Of a stretch of DNA of 64,000 bases, positions 12,758 through 20,988 are shown one piece after another. The notes beneath the pieces were generated by a model. It searched no databases. It was not told the origin of the DNA and saw only the letters and a list, made by a program, of their open reading frames with translations. The DNA comes from Chionoecetes opilio (lineage: Eukaryota > Arthropoda > Malacostraca > Decapoda > Majidae): assembly GCA_016584305.1 (NCBI GenBank), contig JACEEZ010018526.1:1-64000 (forward strand). Direction: 5' to 3'. A program made the position numbers and the translations under genes. The number at the start of each line of letters is the position of its first letter. Position 1 is the first letter of the stretch.

Positions 12758-12990
12758 AGTATAGAAAGATAGATAGCATGGTATAATTTACGCCACATTT
12801 AGAATCTCGTCGATCGTCTGCTGTTAACCATACAGAAACACCTTAGAGCTCAGTGATCGATCTGTCGCAAGGCTGCGGACGTAAAGCCTGGCTCAAGGGC
12901 GACAGTAACTCCCCTACTTTGTCAATGAAAACAAAACTACCTAATAAAAACATGGTGGCCCGAACGAATTATTTAGTAGCGCTTTGCCAT
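12758..12990. other. Intergenic sequence, fragment of a dispersed repeat
   Basis: The piece around 12880-12945 (CTCAAGGGCGACAGTAACTC) resembles sequences at 24022-24050 and 27792-27830, so it is part of a dispersed repeat that I cannot delimit. I see no coding feature. Confidence 0.4.
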
Positions 12991-13205
12991 TTACCCCTTC
13001 ACGCCCAGGATCTCTCCTTTCGCTATATAAAAATCGTAGGTTGTCAAGCCAAAAAGCACGAAAATGTCACTTAATATCTCAAATTAGTTAGTCGACAAGG
13101 ATACTAAACAAGTCATCTATAAAAATATTGCTTATACTCATAAAAAATTGTCTACATGGTAGACAAATTACAATGGAAATTTACGCTCTGGCCTCAAGGG
13201 GTTAA
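12991..13205 (-). mobile_element. TTAA-flanked MITE (CCCCTTGAGGCCC family)
   Basis: About 215 bp. One end reads CCCCTTCACGCCCAG, the other GCCTCAAGGGGTTAA. The inner landmarks GGATACTAAACAAGTCAT and CAAATTACAATGG are shared with about ten other copies in the window. Imperfect CCCC-starting TIRs next to TTAA suggest a piggyBac-type non-autonomous element. This copy lies in the inverse orientation to my reference (GAGGCCCAG end first). Confidence 0.8.
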
Positions 13206-13672
13206 CGGTACAGACCAACCGTGACGATATAATAAAGCCCATCAATTTTTTCCATTTCATTTCCCTCCAGATTCATTGCCAGAGTCAGGAAGGAGCCATC
13301 GTCGCTACAAGCCCCTAGGAAGCAGACCCTGGTGGTAGCACTCAATGACGCCCAGTTCTTACAGAAATTTCGGTTGTCTAAGAGTGCTTTTAACATTCTG
13401 CTGGGAATGCTTCAAACACACCTACTGATGGCGGTGGTAAGGTATTTGCTGTCGATAGCTAATTATATATGCATAAAACAATGAAATAATTGAAATACTA
13501 ACATAACTACGTACATTACGTTTTTTTATTTTTTTTTATTTGTTATACATACTTGACCTATAGGCCTGTAGGCAATGATTCTAAGGGCCTATAGGTAGGC
13601 ATACTATATAAGGAAAAAACAAAACCTAATTTTTTTATGTTATATCAAAGCAATCAATATTCTTAACCCCTT
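13206..13672. other. Unannotated AT-rich sequence
   Basis: There is a short - strand open frame (13202-13396, 64 codons) that overlaps the MITE border and has no recognisable domain. A T-rich run at 13516-13540 and CCTATAGGCCTGTAGGC-like palindromic words near 13558-13600 are the only structure. I see no gene. Confidence 0.4.
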
Positions 13673-13875
13673 GAGGCCCAGAACGTAATTTTCAATAATT
13701 TGGGTACATTATACAATTTTTGGTTGAAATCATAAGCAATGTGTAATAGATATGACTGTTTAATATCCTGGTCAACTAAATAAATTGGGAATATTAAGTT
13801 ACTTTTCGTCATTTTAGGCTAACAACATCCGATTTTTTTTTATAGCAAAAGGAAGAATCTGGGCGGTGAAGGGGG
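13673..13875 (+). mobile_element. TTAA-flanked MITE, + copy of an inverted pair
   Basis: It begins TTAACCCCTTGAGGCCCAGA and ends TCTGGGCGGTGAAGGGG, then runs directly into a second copy in the opposite orientation. The shared TTAA is lost at the junction. Confidence 0.8.
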
Positions 13876-14069
13876 CCGATCTTCATTTGCTATATAAAAT
13901 CGTCCGGTGTCAAGCATTAAAATAACGTAAATAGCTTAATTATACTTATCAGCTAGTGACAAGGATACTAAACAGGTCGTGAGGTATAAAATATTGCGTA
14001 TATTTATTAAAAATCGTCTAATGGTGGTCAGAATAACAAGAAAATACATTCTGGGGTTCAAGGGGTTAA
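13876..14069 (-). mobile_element. TTAA-flanked MITE, - copy of an inverted pair
   Basis: The reverse-orientation copy that abuts the preceding one. It lacks most of its left TIR (only CCGATCTTC remains) and ends CAAGGGGTTAA. The pair could fold into a long imperfect hairpin. Confidence 0.75.
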
Positions 14070-14112
14070 GGGGGTCACTCGCAGCCTTCTAACCTTTTTC
14101 TTTCTCCAACAG

Positions 14113-14211
14113 GCTGGCCACTTACACCTGCAACTCTGACAGCCCTGCGGTTACTACGCCACGGGAACGGCTGGTGATGCAGCTGCAGTGGCCCGTCTGC
14201 CAAAGGAGAAG
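14113..14211 (+). CDS. Possible immunoglobulin half-exon (unassigned gene)
   Basis: A strong 3' splice site (pyrimidine tract, then CAACAG at 14107-14112) is followed by an open frame reading LATYTCNSDSPAVTTP and then RERLVMQLQ. The YTC with following strand-like residues is typical of the F and G strands of an Ig domain. A possible donor GTTAGT lies at 14223, and the frame stays open to about 14250. No partner exon is recognisable near it. It could be a distant upstream exon of the receptor kinase at 42-61 kb, an exon of another Ig protein, or chance. The exact end is not known. Confidence 0.3.
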
Positions 14212-14230
14212 ACACGGCATGGTTAGTCAC

Positions 14231-14800
14231 GTCCTCCAGCACTATAGTTAAGGAGCTGTGGGAACGCCCATTCGACTTTCCCGACAAACAAACAGCGAGA
14301 CATAAACAAAGACGCAGTCAGGAGATCGGACACTAGTAGAAACATCTGGTTGCGTTACCAGTACGGTGCGTGCCTCTCATCGGGGCTCTGGGCAAAGAGG
14401 TGGGCGTAGGAAATCAAAGAGTACGGTCAGAACTGCCTCACTCTGATAGTGGTATGTGGGCCGAGGGAAAAAGCAACTCCTAATGGAGCAGCCTTATGTA
14501 GCGAATGCATGGCAGAGATCTTCCAGGGAGCCGTCTACAGGCGGGGGCTCTCCGAAGCGGGGAGAGTTCGACGGTTTCTCTCCTCACCGATCTCACTTTC
14601 CTCAAAACAGCTCTTTTTCTCGTCCCGATCGCCGAACTAAGAAAAGGGAACGGAATGAACGGTATACTTGACTCATTATACCCCGATGGAAATGGGGTTT
14701 GGGTACTGGTTATATACTGTCTAATGTTCCAGATAGATGATTCCCTTCGCACGTTTTTTGCAACCATATCAATCCTACTTTCTATATACTAATGAAAAAT
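14231..14800. other. Apparently unique sequence, no assigned gene
   Basis: This stretch has good base quality and balanced composition, with overlapping open frames of 63-95 codons on both strands (14449-14640, 14456-14671 and 14505-14792 on +, 14480-14767 on -). None shows a domain. The 14456-14671 frame ends in a Lys/Arg-rich tail (RRTKKRERNERYT). It may contain an exon, but I cannot choose a frame. Confidence 0.35.
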
Positions 14801-15085
14801 CTGGAGGATATCAGATCTGTCAGTCGACAATCTTATCATACCCGCCAGGAATGATTCTGTGGGAATATTGATTTTATTTCACTCCCATTATATATTACTA
14901 GTGAAAATCTGCTAGTCGACAACCTTATCATACCCGCCAAGAATGATTTTAATTTGGGAATATTGATCTTATTTCACTCTTATTATATATTACTAGTGAA
15001 AATCTGCTGCCGACAATCTTACATACTCGCCAGGAAGGGATTTTTGTGGGAATATTGATTTTATTTCACTCTTATTAATATACTA
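14801..15085 (+). repeat. ~95-bp tandem repeat, three copies; target of a Helentron-like insertion
   Basis: Three copies of a unit with the words GAAAATCTGCTAGTCGACAA, CATACCCGCCA, GGAATATTGATTTTATTTCA and TATATTACTAG. The third copy stops at TACTAG, exactly where block A of the Helentron-like element begins. A further copy resumes at about 19050-19140 on the other side of the element run. Confidence 0.85.
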
Positions 15086-16688
15086 GCCGCAAAGCCGCCC
15101 TCGGGCGGACTTTTTGGCTAGCTCCTGCGGAGGGCTATTGGTGGCCTTCGGCCCACCACCTGTGTTTGTGGGCCTTCGCCCACCAAACATGGACTCTCCA
15201 GATAGCCCCTTCTAACTTTCCTGAAATCATGGATGTAGAAATGTATGTATTCCCCCCACCCATTCACTCACCCATTACCCATCACCCCCCACGCATTCAC
15301 TCACCCATTACCCATCACCCCCCACCCATTCACTCACCCATTACCCATCACCCCCACCCATTCACTCACGATTACCCATCACCACACACCCATTCACTCA
15401 CCCATTACCCATCACCACACACCCATTCACTCACCCATTACCCATCCACCCCCCACCCATTCACTCACCCATTACCCATCACCCCCCACCCATTCACTCA
15501 CCCATTACCCATCACCACACACCCATTCACTCACCCATTACCCATCACCCCCCACCACCATTACCCATCGTCCCCCACCCATTCACTCACCCATTACCCA
15601 TCGCCCTCCACCCATTCACTCAACCCATTACCCATCACCCCCACCCATTCACTCACCCATTACCCATCACCACACACCCATTACCCATCACCCCCCACCC
15701 ATTCACTCACCCATTACCCATCACCCCCCACCCATTCACTCACCCATTACCCATCACCACACACCCATTCACTCACCCATTACCCATCACCCCCACCCAT
15801 TCAACTCACCATTACCCATCAACCACAACCCATTCACTCACCCATTACCCATCACCCCCCACCCATTCACTCAACCCCCACCCATTCACTCACCCATTAC
15901 CCATCACCCACACCCATTCACTCACCCATTACCCATCACCCCCCACCCATCACTCACCCATTACCATCACCCCCCACCCATTCATTCACCCATTACCCAT
16001 CACCACACACCCATTCACTCACCCATTACCCATCACCCCCCACCCATTCACTCACCCATTACCCATCACCAACACACCCATTCACTCACCCATTACCCAT
16101 CACCCCCCACCCATTCACTCAACCCCACCCATTCACTCACCCATTCACCCATCACCACACACCCATTCACTCACCCATTACCCATCACCCCCACCCATTC
16201 ACCACCCATACCCATCACCCCCCACCCATTCACTCACCCATTACCCATCACCCCCCACCCATTCACTCACCCATTACCCATCACCACACACCCATTCACT
16301 CACCCCATTACCCATCACCCCCCACCTATTCCCTCACCCATCCCCCCTCCCCCCAACCCATCACCCCCCCCACCCATTAAACTCACCCATCCCCCCACCC
16401 CCCTTTCCCCCAACCCACCCCACCCATTCCCCTAAACCTTCCCACCCAATAAAAGGGGCTTCCCCCAATTCCGAAAACCCACTTTTTTTTTTCACAATTA
16501 CGTTAATAGGCTGCAAAAAAAAAAAAAAAAAAAAGGTTCGGTCATCTCAAAAGAAGCTTATGCCCTTTCCCCCTGGTCAACCTGTTTCCAAAAATGTGCC
16601 TATGAGGTGTTTGCGCCACGGGGGGGGGAAAATATACCACACAAACACACACACAGACAAAACAGACAACTTCCCGCTTATATTTTTA
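15086..16688 (+). mobile_element. Composite Helentron-like element, longest + minisatellite block
   Basis: Block A (15086-15255) has the hairpin arms and the two GGCCTTCGGCC-type palindromes. Block B (15256-16440) is about 35 units of 33 bp in which two unit types alternate, one with CATCACCCCCCACCC and one with CATCACCACACACCC. Blocks C and D follow (16441-16688). Because 33 is a multiple of three, all + frames through block B stay open (a 404-codon frame at 15166-16380, His/Pro/Thr/Ser-rich); this is a by-product of the repeat and not a gene. Quality falls sharply from about 16330. Confidence 0.75.
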
Positions 16689-17578
16689 CTAGCCCCCAAA
16701 GCCGCCCCCCGGCGGCCCTTTTTGGCTAGCCCCGGGGGGGAAGGCTTTTTGGGGGGCCCTTTCGGCCCACCACCTGTTTTTTTGGGGGCCTTCGGCCCCC
16801 AAACATGGCCCTCCCCCAATACCCCCTTTTTAAAACTTTCCTAAATCATGGATGTAAAAAGGGAATGTATTCCCCCCCCCCTTTTCACTCACCCTTACCC
16901 ATCACCCCCCACCCATTCACTCAGTCTTTCCCCCATCACCCCCCCCCCTTTAAACTAAACCCATTACCCATCCCCCCCCCACCCATCCACTCACCCATTA
17001 CCCATCACCAACACCCATTCCCCTCCCCCCTTAAACCCCTCCCCCCCCCCACCCTTTCATTTCACCCATTACCCTTTCACCCCCCCCCCCTTCACTCCCC
17101 AAAAAATTACCCATCACCACAAAAACCCATTAAAACTCCCCCCTTTAAACCCATCCCCAAACCTCCCCATTACCCCCCTATTCCCTACCCATCCCCCCCA
17201 ACCCATAACCCCCCCCCCCTTCACTCACCCATCACCCCACACCCATTCCCTCAACCCCCCTTTTTTCCCTCACCCTTTAAACCCCCAATCCCCCTACATA
17301 AAGGTTTCCCCAAAATTCTCGCAACCCACTTTTTTTTTCAAAATTTCCCCGCTAATGGGCTGCTAAAAAAAAAAAAAAAAAAAAGTGATCGGATATCTCA
17401 TAATTTGGGTTTTAATGCCCTTTCCCCCCGGGGTAAACCCTTTGATTCCAAAAATGTGCCAAAATGAGGTTTTTTGCGGCCACGGGGGGGGGAAAACCTA
17501 TACCCACCCAAACACACCCCCGACAGACAGAAGACAGACAGCACACTTTGGGGCTTATATTATTATAAAAAGAAATAG
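16689..17578 (+). mobile_element. Composite Helentron-like element, degraded copy
   Basis: The order A (16689-16870), B (16871-17300), C and D (17301-17578) is kept, but C and A runs have replaced many informative bases (CCCCCCCC for CACCCCCC and so on). The words CAAAGCCGCCCCCCGG, TTCGGCCC, CTCGCAACCC and CAGACAG remain readable. Confidence 0.65.
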
Positions 17579-19045
17579 ACTACCCCGCAAAGCCGCCCCC
17601 CGGGGGGTTTTTTGGGCCCTAGTTTCCTGGGGAAGGGCTATTGGGGGGCCCTTTTGGCCCCAACCACCTGGGTTTGGTGGGCCCCCCCCCCCCAAACCAA
17701 ACTTTGGAAACCCCTCCAGATCCCCCCCTTCCCCCTTAATTTTTCCTGAAATCATGGTTTGTAGAAATGTATTTTTTTTCCCCCCCCCCCCATTCCCCAA
17801 ACCCCTTTAAACCCCCTCACCCCCCACCCATTCCTAAACCCATTACCATCACCCCCCCCCCAATTCACGCCCCATTCCCCCTCACCCCCCCCCAATTCAC
17901 TCACCCCATTACCCATCACCACACCCCCTTTTTCATCCCCATTCCCCATCCCCCCACACACCCATTCACTCACCCTTACCCATCACCCCCCCCCCATTCA
18001 CTAAAACAACCCATCCCCCCCCCCTTTCACCCCCCCTTTCCCCCAATCCCACACCCCCCATTCACTCACCCATTCCCCATTCCCCCCCCCACCCAATTCC
18101 CCCCCATCCCCCCCCCCCCCTTACCCTTTCGCCCTCCCCCCCTTTCCCACTCACCCAAAAAAACCCCCCCACCCCCCATTCACTAAACCCTTTTCCCATC
18201 ACCACACACCCTTTCCCACTCACCCTTTAAACCCACCCCACCACCCAATTCACTCACCCATTACCCCATCACCCCCACCCATTCACTCACCCATTACCCC
18301 ACCACACACCCATTCACTCACCCTTTTCCCCATCCCCCCCACCCTTTTCCCCTCACCCATTACCCACACCACACAACCCAAATTAAACCCCCCAACCCAT
18401 TCACTCACCCCCCCCACCCTTTCACCCCCCCCCCTTTAAACCCATCCCCACACACCCATTCACCACCCATTCCCCCTCAAACCCCCCCCTTTTAAACCCC
18501 CCATTCCCCAAATCCCCCCACACCCCCCATTTCACTCACCCATTCCCCATCACCCCCACCCATTCACTCCCCCCATTACCCATCACCACACACCCATTCC
18601 CCCCCTAAAAACCCCCTTTATCCACCCCCCCCAACCTTTTTCCCCCCACCCATCACTCCGTCCCCCCAACCCACCCCCAAACCCCCCCCTTTCCCACCCC
18701 CCCCCATCCCCCCCCACCCCATTACCCATAACCCCCCCCAAATTCACTCCCCCCTTCCCCCAAACCCTACATCAAGGTTTCCCTAAATTTCTCGAAACCC
18801 ACTTTTTTTTTTTTTCAAAATTCTCGTAATAGGGGCTAAAAAAAAAAAAAAAAAAAGTGATCGGATCATCTCATAATTTGGGCTTATGCCCTTTCCCCTG
18901 GTCAACCTGTTTTCCAAAAGTGCCATATGGGTGTTTGCCCCACGGGGGGGGGGAAACCCTATACCAAACCAAACCCCAAAACACACCCCACAAAAACACA
19001 CACAAGAAAGACAGACAGACACATTTCCCGTTTAAATATTTTATA
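17579..19045 (+). mobile_element. Composite Helentron-like element, degraded copy
   Basis: Block A (17579-17790), a long block B (17791-18765), and C/D (18766-19045) with GAAAGACAGACAGACA and then a TTACTAG terminal word. The next base starts the interrupted 95-bp tandem repeat, which marks the right end of the whole 15.1-19.0 kb insertion. Confidence 0.65.
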
Positions 19046-19145
19046 ATTACTAGGGGAAAATCTGCTAGCCGACAATCTTATCAAAACCCCCCCGGAAATT
19101 TGTTTCTGTGGGATATGATTTTACCTCACTTTCAAGCAACAAGAT
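19046..19145 (+). repeat. Right-hand remainder of the ~95-bp tandem repeat
   Basis: GGGAAAATCTGCTAGCCGAC and the following ATCTTATCAAAAC, TTTCTGTGGGA words match the units at 14801-15085. This identifies the sequence between as an insertion into the array. Confidence 0.75.
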
Positions 19146-19616
19146 ATCGGACTTGGGCTTTGGGGAAAAACCCCCTATAAATTACCCCTTTTTTTTTTTT
19201 TGATTGATTGTTTTTAATCCCAAAAAAAGGGGGAAAAGAAATTTTTTTTTCTTCTTTTTTTTTCATCACAAAGGACTGGCCAAGGGCAAAAAAATAGGTT
19301 AAAGAACCTTTTGGGGAAAAATTTTAGTCAGGAATCCGTAAAAATGAGACATTTTTTTCCTTTTTCTTTTTTAAAATGCCGTTTGCCATTCTGGCTCCGT
19401 TAGGGGATATTTGTATTTCATTGTTCCTTTTAAATATAATAATAAGGGGAAATTTAAATAAAATGATACTTTTGTTTGTTCCTAGGGGCCCGGGTTCCCT
19501 TAATTTTTGTGCTAGACTTTTTCATTTTCTCCCTTTTTTCACGTCAAGGGCTCACCCCCCCCCCGCCCCCCACCCCCCCCCACCCCATTCATTCATTCAT
19601 TCATTCATTCATTCAC
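19146..19616. other. Low-accuracy sequence without a gene
   Basis: Homopolymer-rich and of uncertain reading. A CACAAAGGACTGGCCAAGGG word near 19265 is shared with 23822-23842, so a dispersed repeat with A/T-rich edges is present. A short ATTC tandem run lies at 19587-19615. Confidence 0.5.
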
Positions 19617-19635
19617 CACACATACACCACACACA

Positions 19636-19669
<34 letters not shown>

Positions 19670-19698
19670 ACACACACACACCACACACACACACACAC

Positions 19699-19744
<46 letters not shown>

Positions 19745-19760
19745 ACACACACACACCCTA
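19617..19760 (+). repeat. (CA)n microsatellite
   Basis: CA dinucleotide repeats broken by CACCAC and CAACAC interruptions. The Thr/His and Cys/Val frames over it are compositional. Confidence 0.97.
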
Positions 19761-19770
19761 CAGTCCCCCA

Positions 19771-19905
19771 CACCAGAGGTGGGCACTTCCGCAAACACTT
19801 CCGCAAATTGCGGAAGTCCGAATTCGTTGGCAGATTTGCGGAAGTGTAAATGTTTGCGGATTTGCGTTTGCGGAAGCACTTCCGCAATCCGGTACTCCGG
19901 AGCAA
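19771..19905 (+). mobile_element. hAT-like terminus with subterminal TTGCGGAAG repeats
   Basis: It starts CAGAGGTGGGCACTTCCGC, a typical hAT-type end (CAG start, then AGGTGGGCA). At least six copies of a TTGCGGAA/TTCCGCAA word follow in both orientations, as expected for subterminal transposase-binding sites. No transposase is seen. Related pieces lie at 34725-34880, 51379-51490 and 52305-52450. Confidence 0.6.
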
Positions 19906-19910
19906 GGGTT

Positions 19911-19981
19911 ACTCCGTAGTGTAGGGGTAGCACGCTCGGTTCACAACCGAGAAGTCCCGGGTTCGATCCCCGGGCGGAGCG
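19911..19981 (+). tRNA. tRNA-Val(CAC)-like head of a SINE (probably not a functional gene)
   Basis: The sequence folds as a tRNA: an acceptor stem CTCCGT/GCGGAG with one mismatch at the first pair, a D arm with A-box-like TAGTGTAGGGG, an anticodon stem CTCGG/CCGAG with loop TTCACAA (anticodon CAC, valine), and a T arm CCCGGGTTCGATCCCCGGG with B box GGTTCGATCCC. The body follows eukaryotic tRNA-Val. The 220 bases after it recur at 42681-42893 in the window, so this is best read as the Pol III promoter head of a tRNA-derived SINE. Confidence 0.7.
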
Positions 19982-20202
19982 GAAACATATGGGCTGTTCC
20001 TTAAAACCCAAGCCCCTGTCCACCCAGCAGTGAATGGGTATCGGGTGTTAGCCGGGGTTTGTGACCTGCCTCCCGGGGTGCTGGCTTCGGCCTACACAAA
20101 GCAATAAGGATGAATGATAAAAATGTTGATATGGAGACGGGGCCATACGAGCGTTGCTCTGGCCCTGTAAAATACAACTAGATGAATACAACTAGATGAA
20201 TA
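19911..20202 (+). mobile_element. tRNA-Val-derived SINE, full-length copy
   Basis: The tRNA head is followed by a tRNA-unrelated body (ACCCAAGCCCCTGTCCACCC, CAGTGAATGGGTATCGGGTG, CTCCCGGGG) and a 3' end with CATACGAGCGTTGCTC. The tail is two copies of a 14-base word (ATACAACTAGATGA) running straight into a CA microsatellite. The body matches 42681-42893 (opposite strand) and a damaged piece near 31580-31660. Confidence 0.8.
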
Positions 20203-20320
20203 CACACACAACACGCACTCATTCACACACACACACACACACACACCACACACACACAACACGCACTCATTCACACACACACACACGCACACACACACAC
20301 ACGCACACACACGCACACAC

Positions 20321-20356
<36 letters not shown>

Positions 20357-20405
20357 ACACCACACACACACCACACAACACGCACTCATACACACACACA
20401 CACAC

Positions 20406-20445
<40 letters not shown>

Positions 20446-20490
20446 ACACGAACTTATTCACATGCACACACACTCTACATTCTACAGTAG
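20203..20490 (+). repeat. (CA)n microsatellite with CACTCATTCACA interruptions
   Basis: A CA repeat starting at the SINE tail, with several CACGCACTCATTCA insertions that repeat at about 50-80 bp spacing. It may have grown from the SINE 3' end. Confidence 0.95.
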
Positions 20491-20867
20491 TGACGCATTG
20501 CTCCTCTCATCTCCTGCCGCCACTTTAATTAAGGTCACAACTCCTCAGCTTCAATCCCGGGTGAACAAAGGCAGGAGCGTGAGGACAGATAAGCACAAAA
20601 TTATCTCCATCTGACCGAGGAAGGCACACAGCCCCTAAAGCAAAGGAAAACCCCAGTAAAAAGGATATGGAGAGGTTTCCCTATCGAGGACGCGCGCACA
20701 TGTTCTACTAAAACCTCACACTGGCAACTCATTTTATCTCCAGCTAGGGTATCTATATATATATTAAGTACTCTATCTCCAGCCAGTGGTTAACCTGAGT
20801 CAGTCGGAGCAGGCTTCTCGGAGGGTTGGTACATACGTCCTGAAGCTCTGGCCTCAATTTGACTGAT
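20491..20867. other. Intergenic sequence, nothing recognised
   Basis: Balanced composition, no long open frame and no recognised repeat, apart from a short TATATATATA run at 20755. Confidence 0.4.
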
Positions 20868-20988
20868 TCTACGCGTTGCCAAAACATCGCAAAGTTTAAC
20901 AGCTAATATAGCGGTAAGAACTGCATCGTCTTCATTATAGTAATACAGTAGCAACAATAGTTTTAGTAGTAGCAGTAGTACCACATAA
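20868..20988 (+). repeat. Left ~120-bp direct repeat flanking the 2.45-kb transposon
   Basis: This segment (CTACGCGTTGCCAAAA, TAGCGGTAAGAACT, CATCGTCTTCATTATA, CAACAATAGTTTTAGT) is repeated in the same orientation at 23448-23575, immediately after the transposon. The copies differ by scattered substitutions and short indels. It is too long for a target-site duplication. Confidence 0.8.

Noticed and set aside
15166..16435. Two overlapping ~400-codon frames
   Set aside because: They follow the 33-bp minisatellite in all frames; there are no splice signals or a domain.
19911..19981. A functional tRNA-Val gene
   Set aside because: The fold is good, but the acceptor has a mismatch at the first pair and the downstream body recurs elsewhere in the window, as expected of a SINE head.
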